A stretch of DNA of 64,000 nucleotides, taken from positions 57,243,066 through 57,307,065 of the forward strand of contig OX411547.1 of the NCBI GenBank assembly GCA_948146395.1. The letters are read 5' to 3'. Made by a program: the position numbers and the translations under genes. The notes under the pieces are model-generated. The model worked only from the letters and a program-made list of their open reading frames with translations. It was not told the origin of the DNA and searched no databases. Source of the DNA: Fragum whitleyi. Taxonomy: Eukaryota > Mollusca > Bivalvia > Cardiida > Cardiidae. Positions 45,011-57,700 of the stretch are shown here, in pieces; positions within the stretch are counted from its first letter, which is position 1; every line of letters begins with the position of its first letter.

Positions 45011-45250
45011 TGAGCCTGTGTGTGACATTTCTAACAATTTCAAATGTGTGCCAAGCAAACACTCTGGCCAGAATGTGCATCTGCACAGTATGACCAGGGT
45101 CTTCACTTTTGCACTTAGTAGGCGGATAGGGTCCAAAAGTGTCTTTAGAAAGTCAGACAAACTTCTAATTATACTATGTAACAGTCAAGGTTGTTTAATG
45201 CTGGCTCTTCACTCCATGTCAAATTGTTGGGAATGTCATGCACAGGCTCA
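45011..45250. mobile_element. MITE with TGAGCCTGTG inverted ends, copy 1
   Basis: The left end is TGAGCCTGTGTGTGACATTT and the right end AATGTCATGCACAGGCTCA. A second copy at 52286-52498 shares ends and much of the middle (TGTGCCAAGCAAA, GGGTCTTCACTTT). Confidence 0.65.
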
Positions 45251-45821
45251 GATGCTTTCAATGCATCTGCCTTTGATACAATAACCTCTAATATTCAAAA
45301 GTAATCCGAAAGGTTGGATTTCATCCAATAACTTCTTACATGTATGATCTATGGGTTTTTTGTAGATGCACAAGTTAGAGTGAGTGATTGAAGGCAATTT
45401 TGTCTATACAGGTATTAACAAAATTGACCTTTGACCACTCACTCAAGTTTGTGCTTCTATACAGTGTTTTGTTAATCAACAAATTGTGTAGTTTTCTACA
45501 CTCATTCCATACATATCCATGTTTTTGTGTACAATTGGGTAGAGAAGCTGTTTAAGGTTTTTATGTCATTGATACAATACTAGTCTATCATGGTATAAAT
45601 TTTATGCAATGTTACCCCTTGGCATGTTGAATATAGAGCCATGGCAGAATTGTATTGAAATTGAAATGCTGAATGCACTGAATGCTTTTATTTTGTGCTG
45701 TATTTCAATGACTTTGCACATGCAAGTTGTATCTGCCTATATATTTTGTTCTGAGCCTTTGAATATTTTTTTTACAAATGTTTCAGCTTCTGTTTCAAAA
45801 AAAGAAAAATCAGTTCATAAA

Positions 45822-45910
45822 GAAAAAGATCAGTCTGCGCATATGTGTAGCTTGATCTTTGTCTATACCTCCTGCCAAAGTAGGAATATTCTGGGTTCAG
45901 CATGACAAGA
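45822..45910. repeat. Relic of the CAGCCTGCACA palindrome family
   Basis: AAAGATCAGTCTGCGCATAT and GTGTAGCTTGATCTTTGTC are mirrored. The flank CTCCTGCCAAAGTAGGAATA and CAGCATGACAAG matches 32125-32170. Confidence 0.5.
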
Positions 45911-45928
45911 GAAATTTTCTCTGTACAG

Positions 45929-47271
45929 TTTTAAGCTCCACTGGCTGAAAGCCACTGGGGCTATTGACATGGCGTTGTGTCCATCCTGCGTCTGTCTGTT
46001 GGTCCGCATGTCGTAAACTTTTTCTTTACAAATCTTCTCCTCAGAAACTACTCAATTAATTTCAACCAAACTGCACAGGAATGATCCTTGGGTGACCCCC
46101 TTTCAAAGTTGTTCAAAAACTTTGATTCAATGAGAAACATGGATTTAATGGGCGTGGCTAATTTCCAGATATGGCAATAAGTGAGTTTTCTCAGATTCTA
46201 ATCACTGGATACCAATTAATTTTACATGAATGATCCTTGGGTGGCCCTTTATCAGTCTACAAAAAAAATCATCGTGATCAAATGGAAAATATGCATTTTA
46301 TGGGCAGAGGTCATTTCTCTAAATGTTGTACAGTGGAAACTTTGAAAATCATTTTCTCAGAATGTAATTGATGGATATCAACCAAATTTCAATAGGATTA
46401 TCCTTGAGTGACCCTTTATCAGTCTACAAAAAATCATTGTGATCGGATGGAAAATATATGTTTTGTTGGTGGAGGTCATTTCTCTAAATGTTGTATAGTG
46501 GAAACTTTGAAAATCATTTTCTCAGAATGTAACTGATGGATAATAACCAAATTTCAATTAAATGATCCTTGAGTGACCCTTTATCAGTCTACAAAAAATC
46601 ATTGTGATCGTATGCATTTTATGGGCAGAGATAATTTCTCTATATGTTTTATAGTGGAAACTTTGTAAATCATTTTCTCAGAATCTGATTGTTTGTTATC
46701 AATCAATTTTCACTGGAATGATCCTTGAGTGACTCTTTATCTCTCTACCAACTATTAATGTGATCGGATGAAAAATATGTCTTTTATAGGAGGAGGTCAT
46801 TTCTCATATGTAATATGGTCGAAACTTTGAAAATCATTTCCTCAGAATGTAACAAATGGATATCAACCAAATTTTACTGGAATGATCCTTGAGTGACCCT
46901 TTATCAATCTATCAAAAATTATCATGATTGGATGGAAAATATGCATTTTATGGGCGGAGGCCATTTTTCTGACAATATGTTATATAATGGAAAGTATGAA
47001 AATCATTTTCTCAGAATGTAACTGATGGATATCAATCGAACATTTTTGGTTTGATCTTTGGGTTACCCATTATCATGCGGCCAAAAATTATTTTGATTGG
47101 ATGAAAAATATGTCTTTTATGGGCGGAGGTCATTTCTCTATTTGTTAATATAAACTTTGAAAATCATTTTCAACATAAGAAGAACCCTAAATATCTCAAA
47201 ATCGAGTCAAAACTTTTATTTGCTTTTGCAAACTCAAGGAGCGACTCAATCCATTCATGGCTTTTTAGTTG
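45929..47271 (+). mobile_element. HINE, AGCTCCACTGGC family, long copy with six to seven core units
   Basis: The 5' hairpin AGCTCCACTGGCT / AGCCACTGGGGCT is present, as is GTCCATCCTGCGTCTGTC. Units of about 185 bp carry ATGATCCTTGAGTGACCCTT and CATTTTCTCAGAATGTAAC. The 3' end is decayed: GGAGCGACTCAATCC, ATTCATGGC, TTTTTAGTT. It matches 21459 unit by unit but is longer. Confidence 0.75.
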
Positions 47272-47368
47272 GATTTAACCTCCCTGTGAGTTAATGCTTG
47301 AAAAAACACCATTGAAAGGAAGATTACTCCTTTTTTAGGAACGCTTCTTGCTCACCATATTTTGACCC

Positions 47369-47564
47369 TTAACCCTTTCCTGGTTCTCTTTTGGACCTGT
47401 TGAAATTCAAAGGTTTTGCAGACAAAAATTTAAAGTGGATTTAATTTGAAAAATAACCATTTAGTAGGGTAGAAAACAGTGTGGAAAAAGAAGAAATTGC
47501 TTGTCAGATCAATCGTAAAATCCCAGGCATGTAAAAAAGCAGGGATTAAACAGCAAAGGGTTAA
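47369..47564. mobile_element. piggyBac-like MITE with TTAA borders, copy 1
   Basis: The ends CCCTTTCCTG and CAGCAAAGGG are inverted and flanked by TTAA on each side (47369-47372, 47561-47564). The body holds half of the 55-bp palindrome (GAAGAAATTGCTTG at about 47489). Copy 2 is at 63644 in the opposite orientation. Confidence 0.75.
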
Positions 47565-47712
47565 TTGGTATTTGAATAGACAGATATAACCAATCACAGT
47601 TCATCCAGGTCAATCTGCTCAAAAGTAACTACAATGCTAGTCTGTCACTAAGATTCATTTAGACACAATAATATGTTTCGATTTCGAGATATAAGAACCT
47701 AAGGAATTTATT

Positions 47713-48444
47713 TTTTTGGCTCCACTGGACATAGTCCAGCAGAGCTACTGTCATGGCCTGGTGTGGGTGCATGCGTCCATCCATCCATTTACTTTATTCT
47801 TTAAACATCTTCTCTGAGACTACTGTTCAGAATTCAACAAAACTTCTAAGGAATGATCCTTATGTCATTGGGAAATACTGATTTGGCTGATGACATGAAC
47901 TCTATGGGTTAGAACATGCTCTTTCAGATATGTAAAATTCTAATCGGGCTGATGACATGGGCTCTTCAGGCTGTTGGGTCACTAAAAATAGTCCCATATA
48001 ATGAAAAATGAAAAAAAATATCTTCTCTGAATCTAAGGTTCAGAATTTAGCCAAACTCCACAAGAATGATGCTTAGAATATGCACTTTCAGGTTTTTCTT
48101 TAGATTATTATTGGGATGATGGCATTGGATCTATGGCTTGGCTTCCCTTAAAAAATGTGCTATATGATTAAATGTAAAAAAAAATCTTCTTCTGAAACTT
48201 CTGTATAGAATTTAGATAAAACTTTCACAGAATCAATAACCATCAATATGTTGCCCTTGCAAAATTACCTAGGTTGTATGATATATCTAAGCTTTTGCTA
48301 AGGCCTGTAAGGATGATCTCCTTCAAAATAAACTAGATCTTAGCTTTTAACTCTCTAAAGCAATTTAATCTGACTGACGTGGTCATAGATTTTTCTGAGA
48401 AAAAATTGCCAGTTGAGCGATACAGGCCCTCTTGTGCCTCTTGT
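47713..48444 (+). mobile_element. HINE, GGCTCCACTGGAC variant
   Basis: 5' GGCTCCACTGGACATAGTCC folds with AGCAGAGCTACTGTCATGG. Core units carry CTTCTCTGAGACTACTGTTC and GCTGATGACATGG. The 3' AGTTGAGCGATACAGGCCCT hairpin with GTGCCT ends in CTTGTT. Confidence 0.65.
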
Positions 48445-50200
48445 TCTTACTTTGATACACAGCAGTGTAATGGGTGTGTCATGTGACAATTTGCCATATT
48501 GTAATGCAGTGCTGTTATTAAAATCTTGCTACAAATTAATTGGTTTTAAACAGTTTATGATTTTTAAAACTTTATGAAATTTCAATTTCGAACTGTCTAA
48601 CTTGTTACATAGTCATTAAATCCTATGGTCTTGCAAAGACCAATCCAAAAAGTACCTACAACATAGGATTTGAAGGAGGAATAACTGATTTAGAATGTCA
48701 TATGGAGTCCTAGGTACATGTATTTCTTTGTTAAATGATGATAAGAAAGTGTTTGTTTTGTGCATAATGTATTGATGTCCTGCTAGTTTTCAATTGGTTG
48801 CAAATGTTTTGTTTTTTTACCTTTATGCATTATTATACAACGATTTTTTTATCATGTAAAATATAGGGATAATCAAAAAATTAAAATGACCATGGATTTG
48901 GATTTTAGTTAGTGATACCCCTCTCCCCTTTTGTTATCAAGAATTAACAGGTAATCTCTGTATATAATTTGACGCTTAGCAAAGTACAAGTACATTTCAG
49001 TCAAAATTGTTTGTGCGCCATTCCATCCATTTGAATCCACCAATTCAAATGGATACTCAGTTGAAAATGTCTATGACAGAAGGGTTGTTCGTGTAACCAT
49101 CTGATGCCTGCTCAATGAACTTATTAACGGATTGCTCGCCACGTACCTTATTGACTTTCGACAAAAAAAAAAAACATTTGTCGACAAACCATATCGTCAT
49201 AGATATTTAAGAAATGCAATTTATGTGTGAGCAACCTAAACGTCATTATTACAGAGTATTCAAGCTGTAGTGTCAACGTTTTTGTCATCCTTACATAAAG
49301 TTTTGACAGAAAATGGCGGTAAAAGACGAATATCAACCTTGCATTTTAAAGTTAAAATTTAGTTTTATCTATGATGTACGTATTCACACGACTTTACACT
49401 TCACCCTCCACCCCACCGTTTAGAATAACAGAAGTTTCGGGAATGTTTATAAATGGCTTACCGCTTTGAAAACAATTGAACTTGCGAAGAAGATTGTCAT
49501 TTCTTCAACATTTCAATTGAAAGTAAGACTTGCCTTTTGCGAAATGCATTACGAAATGACAAAACTATGGACGTATTTAAATTGAAATAGGTTGCAGACG
49601 ACTTTTAAAAATTGTATCTGCAATGAAAAAATAGTTTTGGGCAGGAAAAAGGCACTGTAAGATGAGAAACCTTTCTTTAACAATGTAGCTCTTTTTGTCT
49701 AAGATAAAAGTTGATTGTTTCGATTACAGACTATCAAATCAAGGTAAGAAACTATCTCAGTAACTTTACTCTTAGTCCCAAAATATTTGTTGCGAAATAC
49801 CTGGTAGAACGTTGGAATAACGACCAAAAGTAGATCGAGGGGTCAGTGCAATACTATCGTTATTGTCTATCTATATTTTTAGGCACTTACAATAGTATTG
49901 CACTAAACTCTTAAGATGTAATAATTGTTTGTTTACCTTTCGATGTAAAATCGTAGCCTAATTGTTAGCTTCAAATGTAGGTGAATAGGGATAAAACGCC
50001 GCCGTGGATTTCCGTATAGTATCATCTCATTCGGAACATCGCTCCGTCTTTTCCGAAAACTGGAAAGTGCCTCGGACGTGTAGTAATTTTTGGTCTTTTT
50101 AAGGTAATTCTGCCTCTAGTGTTACTTCAGTTAAATAATACACTTGAAGAAAATCAAATTTTACTAATTATTTAGATTGTCAGTGAAGATCTTTTGGGCT
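48445..50200. other. Intergenic, no gene seen
   Basis: Between the convergent genes. It holds a decayed GTGGGTACTC-family palindrome at 48617-48672 (AATCCTATGGTCTTG and mirror ACAACATAGGATT) and a small palindrome CCATTTGAATCC / AATTCAAATGG at 49027-49055. The rest is AT-rich with no coding signal. Confidence 0.45.
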
Positions 50201-50430
50201 TATTATGATTTGATGAAAAAACGCAGTGAAAAACTCTGCGTTTTGTTATCAAATTATAATATGTCCACTTTTATTCTTATGTTGATTTTATTAGTTATAC
50301 GGTTTCTTGCCGGGGTATATGACGATCTATTCCCGGCTGGAAAAATGATGTCACCCGAGCCGTAGGCGAGGGTTGACATCATTTTTCTGCCGGGAATAAA
50401 TCGTCATATACCCAGGCAAGAAACCGTATT
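50201..50430. repeat. Two successive palindromes of 60 and about 130 bp
   Basis: The first (50201-50260) has arms with AAAAAACGCAG / CTCTGCGTTTT. The second (50297-50430) has long arms ACGGTTTCTTGCCGGGGTAT / ATACCCAGGCAAGAAACCGT and AAAAATGATGTCA / TGACATCATTTTT around the centre CCCGAGCCGTAGGCGAGGG. Arms are near-perfect, so the fold is young or maintained. Confidence 0.8.
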
Positions 50431-52285
50431 ACGAATTTATTATACTTCAAAGTCTTAGGGCTAAATATCTGTCTATTGCCTGTTTTAGGCGTTCGCATAA
50501 ACCGATTTCTTTTAAACCACCAATATCCCTTAATGCGCCCCTATGAAAAGTAAACATGTACAAAGTGACGTCATATATAGTTGTGACGTCACACTACTAC
50601 ACTCTTCGCTTTTGTGATATGGAAGCGTTTGTTGGCTGAAACTGCGAGAAACTTGGCACTTTAAATGGACAGATTTGTACAAATACAAGGTATTTATTGA
50701 CATCTATATCATTTTTTATTGGCACATTATTAACTGACATCCTTTTCAACTGTATCCTAGTGTGTATATTCGGGTCGTGTTATTAGCGAAGCGAGAGAAA
50801 CATGGCTGCCATTACAGTTTCGATTTTTTGACTATGTTCATGTCGAGGCGCCTTAAGGAAACATTAGAGGTAATACCGGAGCGGCCGTAGCTATCAATGT
50901 TTGTCAGGTCAGCATTAACCAATGAAAATGCTAGAATTTTCTTTGCAGTATAATAATGTTTTATGTAACGTCATCCGGCTTAGCGGAATCATTGATGTCT
51001 GTGACGTCATATAACCCACTAGCGAAGACGCGCTTTCATGGCTGCGCCCGTATCATTCCCGGGGAATATTCCGTAGAATAGCCGAGGATTCCCAATTGGT
51101 ATCATCCCCGTCCGTCTCGAGGTCCGTCCGTACGTCCAAAGTCTTGTCAACACAACTCATCTTTCAAAATATGGATGGAATTGCATGACACTTTCTAAGA
51201 GCCTTCCTCATGAGACCATTAGGAATTTTGTCGTCCTTTTGTGATATAATGGCGCGTCATTATAAGGTTGGCACTTGTGTAAAAGGCCTTAAGAACAAAT
51301 ATAAACGGATTCGCATGAAACTTTCAAGAAGGGTAATCATCACATGTTCATTCGCATACTGATGACATTTTGTTACATGCTGTGACATGGAAAATTGGCT
51401 TTTCTTGTTGTTTACTCAATTATACCTACAATTTTGGACAAATTTGTATGAAACTTTCACACAATGTTTCTCATCATGCGACCATACACATAATTCAGTG
51501 ATACAGAAATATTATGTCCTGTCAAAAAAGGGACCTTTATGACTGGTATTTACCTTACTTGTGGTGGCATACCTTGTGAATTGGTAGCCCACTGCCTGAG
51601 ATACCTACCTTGCGTTTAGGACAAAGCGTGGCAAACTGTTTGCAAGTTATATCCCACCTTGCTCGCAAGTGCGCGTGCAAAGCGTGGTAAAATTTGCAAA
51701 CAGTTTGCGCAGTTTTGTCATCCTGAATATAAGGCTAGTAAAAATAGATCTAGGGACAGTAACCCAGTCCACGTATATTGTGACAACGGTTCTCTCTTAA
51801 ATACATTATCGCAGACTTCTGCATGTTAACTTGATGGAAAAAATTTAGCTGAAAAAGATGCCCGATAATAAATGTAATTTAAGTTTGTTATATTTTTAAT
51901 CCATTCGTTTCATTGTATGGAATATGTAATCTTATTCATACTTATGTGTTATTGAGTATAGAAGATAATCAAGCATCCCCCAAGATTTTCGGTAATATTA
52001 AAGTTGACATCATCGTGAAATTGATTCTAATTCGATCAGGTCCATTTTAAATCACTCGCAATTACAGGGTTTCGTTCGATTGGTTCCAAACGCACCATTC
52101 AAATATGCTACAAAATTGTCCAAAAAAGCTTCGAAATCCTTAACAACGATCCACATTTCATTCAAATCAATCAAATTATATTACACTTTTAAAGTTTGAT
52201 GTGGAATTTTTAGCGTCTGATTTGTCTGTGTTTCGCGTTTTTTGGGACTAACAGAGCGGGTTCATGTATTAGCGAGAACAAAATA
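50431..52285. other. Intergenic repeat remnants with TGACGTCA sites, no gene seen
   Basis: TGACGTCA occurs at 50566, 50584 and 51002, with CGCGCTTTCATGGCTGCG nearby, words shared with 20340-20410. A GTCCGTCCGTACGTCC stretch near 51120 with CAACACAACTC is a decayed HINE start. An inverted pair GCAAACTGTTTGCAAG / TTTGCAAACAGTTTGC lies at about 51631-51708. Confidence 0.45.
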
Positions 52286-52498
52286 TGAGCCTGTGCGTGA
52301 GATTTCCAAAACTTTCAAATATGCGCAAAGCAAAGACAGTCTGTCCAGAGTCTTTACTATGCGTTAAGTAAACAGATAAGTATAAAAGTATGTGTAAACC
52401 ATCAGGCAACTTTATGTTTACAGTTGTGGCTTTCTACGCTTCTCAATTTTTGCACTAATGAAAATTTCAAATTGTTGGAAATGTAACGCACAGGCTCA
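52286..52498. mobile_element. MITE with TGAGCCTGTG inverted ends, copy 2
   Basis: The ends TGAGCCTGTGCGTGAGATTT and AATGTAACGCACAGGCTCA are flanked by TA on each side, compatible with a TA target site. It is better preserved at the ends than the copy at 45011. Confidence 0.7.
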
Positions 52499-52728
52499 TA
52501 GCGTAACTCTGTTGTGAGTGCCCATATAAATATAGACGCTCACAGCGCTGTTACGTTTAACTTTCATTTTTTTTCTTTAAGTCTATTATAGAACAAATAT
52601 AATGAGACATTTCCTATTTAAATCAGTCGATTATATTAGCGAAAATGAAAAGATCGCTAATAAAACGAAAATTCTAGTAATTATCAAGCGGCGTGATGAG
52701 TTATAATTAATTGCTTCGATGACCTTCT

Positions 52729-53802
52729 TTTTAGCTCGCCCGGGACGAAAGTCTCGGAAGAGCTATTGTCATACCCTCGGATGTCGGCGCCAGCGTCAGC
52801 GTCGGTGTCGGCGTCCGCATTAGGTTAAAGTTTTTTATTTCTATCAATATTTATCCTAGAGGCTTTATTTTTTACAGAAACACTCAGTAGGGCATAAGCT
52901 TTCATTTGAGACCAACATCCATGTCAAAATGACCTTTAGACTGTGACCTTGACCCTTTCAAAAAAACTTTAACCAAAAACTTTAACCAAAAACTTTAACC
53001 AAAAACTTTAACCTTGCTTACATTTTCTGTAAGTTTTAACCCAGAGACATCATTACTTCATATGCACACTCATTAGGTGATAGGCTTTCACCATAGACAA
53101 AGGTCCTTGACAATTTGACCTTGACCTTGACCCAAAAACTTTAACCTTGCATATATTTTTTAATGCTCTAACATAGGGAAATCATAGCTTCATATATATA
53201 CTCACCAGGTGATAGGCTTTCACCAGAGACCAAGGTCCTTCACAATTTGACCTTGACCTTTACCATTTGTGGACTTAGAAAAACTTTAACTGAAAACTTT
53301 AACCAAAAACTTTAATCTTGCTTATATTTTCTGAATGCTTTAACCTAGGGACATCATTACTTCATATACATACTCATTAGGTGATAGGCTTCTACAGAGA
53401 CCAAGGTCCTTCACAATTTGACCTTGATTTTGACCTTTTGTGGATTTTTTTTTAAATTTTAAAGAAAAACTTCATGTTTGATACAAAGAAATTCCATTGG
53501 TAACCTCCTCTGCTTGTATGCCTTCACTTTACCCTAACCTTATACATGCCATTAAAACAAAAAAGTTCATGTTTGATACATTGGTAACCTCATCTGCTTG
53601 TAGGCTTTCACTTTACCCTAACCTTATACATGCCATTAAAACAAAAAAGTCTATATTTCTTAATTACTACTCAAACAGATATATATCAGATCATGGACTT
53701 TAACATTGACAGAAACCACGTTGAACTTCGGTCTTCGGTCAAGCGCTGTTTGTGACAAGCAGCTGTTTGGGCGAGCTACGTTGTCCGCGGACAACTCTTG
53801 TT
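52729..53802 (+). mobile_element. HINE, AGCTCGCCCG family, complete
   Basis: 5' TTTTTAGCTCGCCCGGGACG is followed by a GTCGGCGCCAGCGTCAGCG tract. Units carry CTTTAACCAAAAACTTTAAC, GATAGGCTTTCACCA and TGACCTTGACC. A duplicated ~85-bp stretch lies at 53488-53650. 3' GGGCGAGCT (53769-53777), the perfect hairpin GTTGTCCGCGGACAAC (53780-53795) and TCTTGTT follow. Confidence 0.8.
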
Positions 53803-54228
53803 ATTGTACTGTAAATGATACTAAGAAATGAATAGACGCAATCTTATCACAATATAGCTCAAGCTATTTCAATTGAATATACATCATGTATTAAATGAAT
53901 TAAGGTATAACACTCAGAATTTTTTTCAACAACGTCCAATTGCTTACAAAATCGTGGGTTTAGCGCAACACTCCATAGTAGGTACCTATATATTTATAGA
54001 TACTTGAGACAGTTTTGCTCTAGTCCCCCCAAAATGCCTATAAATACGATTTTAAAGCACTGCGATGACACCAAAACGAAAATGTTTGTTAAAAGCCAAA
54101 TATTGCGGACCGACTTAAAGCTCCCGTTGGGGATACACAATCTTTAGAAAACCTTTTCGGAATTCTCTTTTTGTAATCTTTCTACACAGATGGGGATCAG
54201 ACAAACTCGGGCCCAAGGATTTTTTTAC
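53803..54228. other. Intergenic, no gene seen
   Basis: This is the 3' side of the SLC45-family gene. It is unremarkable AT-rich DNA; no repeat ends or coding signal were recognised. Confidence 0.4.
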
Positions 54229-54473
54229 AATGCGATCCGTCACGCAAAAGGGGACCTTCTGGGAACTCCTTTACATAATATTTGAAAAAGAGATTGATTT
54301 TAGAACATGTCTACAAGAGGTCGCATTTCTATTTTTCACTCGAAAGTAGATTGGTCAATCTAGATTCACAAGATAAGCAAAGAGCGAAAAATTTCAAGTC
54401 TAGTCAAGCTGTGTAGTCTGACGAGTGTCGACACTTTACGCTCTGTCCCTTTTCGCCAAACGGGTCACATATG
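54229..54473. mobile_element. MITE, GTGACCCGTCACGC family, decayed left end
   Basis: Left GATCCGTCACGCAAAAGGGG, right TTTTCGCCAAACGGGTCAC, core TAGTCAAGC-TGTGTAGTCTGACG. It lies about 240 bp beyond the stop of the SLC45-family gene and could fall in its 3' untranslated region. Confidence 0.6.
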
Positions 54474-54713
54474 CAAAATATTTTGATGCAGAGAAGTCAT
54501 AAATTATTGTAAGCTTTGAATTCAAGATGGGCTTCACTGAATTATTAAATTGAAAAGCTGATAAACTTGGTGTTACCAAACAAGTTTGATCCTATTGTTT
54601 AATATCATTCGTTATGATGATGATCGCTAGGATCATTTCTTTACCAACGGATTATATTGTTGGCTAGATCTACTGCTGCATCATGCGAGTTTACGACATC
54701 ATTTAATTACACT

Positions 54714-57700
54714 TTACAAGTCTAGATACGTGACCTGGGTGGCACACACTGCCCCACAAAAACTGAGAAGTGCTGCAGCTACGACTATCGTCACTGTACT
54801 ACCCACAAGATGGACTAGACTACCCATAAACAGCGACAACAAAAACTGGGCCAGGAACACCATACTACTGACTAGAGCGACATCTGTACCAAGTCCCCGG
54901 ATGTCTGACGTCATCTTCTCATCCGTCTGGCTGAACTAAAATGATAAGTTAAATATTTTTTATTTACTCAAATGCATACGTGTACGTCTTTTAAAGAGTC
55001 CTTAAGTTAAATGCACAAAAAACTATTATCGTGGTTCAGTTATCATATTATGACTGTTTTGTTTACTGTGTTAAGTTAAGAGGTGGTGATTTTGCACCGA
55101 CGATTTGGGTCAAATGCAAATACAATGTAGCTGTATAGCAAAACGAAGGCCGCGTTTATTTCCATCGGAGACTTAAGTTATATGCTTCGGTATTTTTCTT
55201 ACTCTCCTGAGCATGAAGTGCTCAAGGTGAGCTTTTCTGCCAAAACGATTGAAACGATTGTTATATTCTGACATCGAAAAAAGCCCTATCTACATCTAAC
55301 ATAAATGTGCTAGAACACGGGTGGTTAATGCGGGAAAGTGTGCCAAAAAGAGCCAAGGATATTTTGTTGCCTAGAGACATAAAGTTACTTCTGGGATAGC
55401 TGCATAGAGCGAAAATCCGTCAACAAAGGTAGGTGTCGGATACATTCTTCCTTTATTATTTCTTTAACAATGATTGTTAGAAAAATCCGGCGATGGTGTA
55501 ATATGAAGAAATGGTTGAAGTTTATTTTGCACTAGAATTTACAGTGTTAGTAACAATGGTTTTAATATAATCATTCAAAACCTTCTGAAATCGAAAGTGG
55601 AACCTGCTACTCGGAGACTTGATCACACATATTTACCCGCCGTACTCCCAAAATATTGCCTAAAACATACCAATACAACATGTCTTAGACATACAAGCAT
55701 AATTTAAAATGAAATATCATGGAGTTAATTTGTTTTTTGTTCATAAGAATGCAAATACGGCAAAATTCAAGCGAGAGCCTGTTGCCTAACGAAAGCGATA
55801 GTTCCTTAGAGCAACAATATACTGATCGTATATAAGTTCTTTATCAGCTAGAATGAAATTTTATAAAGACATCTCGCATCTAAATGCTTAACATTTGAAA
55901 ACGCACGTATATCGTTTTGTTCGTTTTATGTTTCTTAGGCCTTTATTCGATTCCCAAAAGTTAATTATACTAAATCTTACTATTGATAATGTACATTGAG
56001 CTTATATGTCGAGGTGTTAGTGCAAAGACATAGCATGTGTTTATATAGCATTTTACATTAACCTCTCGAAATCGCCGGATTTTTCAATTAATCGTGGCTA
56101 AAAAAATAATTAAAGGGAAATGTATCCGACGCCTAACTTTGTCGCCAGATTTGGCTCGATGCAGCTACCTCAGAAGTACCCGTATGTCTCGAGGCAACAA
56201 AATATCGTTGACTCTTTTTGGGGCACGTTCCCTCGTTTAACACCAGTGTAGAAGAAAGGCTTGAAAAGGGTCTCATTCTGAAGTTTAGACATAAACGTTT
56301 CAAAATTTTTGTTATTGTTTCACGTTGATCTACCAAAGCGATTCACAGTTACTTTCATTTCATTTCATTTTCCTCGTCACATTATTTCAATTAATACCGA
56401 AATCATTACCAAACCATCCACCCTGTCAATTTCAAGATATTCTTCACTATAGCACTGATTTCACAACTACGGAATGGGTATTCATAGACCCAATGATCAT
56501 ATCTTATTGCCTAATGTAGTAAGAAACAAGTGACAATACAGTGAATGGAAGGGAACACTGATTTCCATCACAAGTACGGGATGGGTATTTATAGCAGTTT
56601 TGTTGACCATATTTTATTGCCTAAAGCGGCAAGGAACAAATGACAGTAGAGTTAAGGAAATGAAGCACTAGTTTCCATTACGGGAACGGGGTGAAACTTT
56701 TGGGGGATACATTGACAATATGAAAGTAGCAAGTGTCAGTACAGTGAAGGGAAGGAAGCACTGATTTTCATCACAAGTACGGGATGTGTAATTATTGGGT
56801 AGATACCGGAATTGCCGGAATTGACCATATTTATTGCAAACAATAGAAAGGAAAAAGTGTCAGTAAAGTGAAGGGAATGAAGCACTTCCAAACCTGCCGT
56901 AAATAGGGAGATATTGGGCCAAGTTATTTCTCTCCCGCTTTCGGGTCGGGTGTAGACTGGTCTCACTGTCCAATATCAGAATAGCCTGTTCTAGGCTATT
57001 CTGAAAGTCGATATGTGGACCAGTCTAGAGCTGGTAACCCGCTTTCTGAGAGATACTCTGATGCTGCGGGCAACAGTACCCGCCCGGGGTCAGAAATAAG
57101 TTGGCCCCTAATTTCCATTACAAATACGGGATGGGTATGGGGGGAATACAGGAATTGACAATATTTATTGCCAACAGTAGAAAAGAACAAGTGTCAGTAC
57201 AGTGAAGGGAATGAAGCACTGATTTCCATCACAAGTACGGGATGGGTATTTATAGGAGATATATTGACCATATTTTCCCAATAGTTGAGAGCCGTTCCTG
57301 TGGTAGAGGCCTGATAAAAACCATCTCATTTTTATAATCCCCATTTAGACAGCTTTATTTGGTTATTAAAGCTCCAACGTAAATTAGATCTCCCTATTTA
57401 CGGCAGGTTGGGAAGTGCAGCTATTTCCTTGAGCTATTTAAGCACTTATCTAAATTGAAAAACTAGAAACGGAATCTGATCTTGTTGCGTAATAAAATTG
57501 CTTTTATTTCGTTTTGCCCTTCAAGACAAATTTTCATCTTTTTTTTTAAATAATTCCATTTAAAACTAAATGTAACTTTTGTTATTAAGAGTTGATTCTC
57601 CGAACACTTCCTCAATAAAAATGATAGATGGTGTAATGATGAATATATAGAGGATAATCGTTTGTTTCAGTGTAAGATCGATTCATATTTCATTGAGTGA

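Noticed and set aside
44970..45284. Small gene of 104 codons
   Set aside because: It coincides with a MITE bounded by TGAGCCTGTG inverted ends, and no conserved domain or codon pattern was visible.
54730..54939. 69-codon forward frame
   Set aside because: It is the antisense shadow of the last SLC45-family exon, which has the conserved frame, acceptor and stop.
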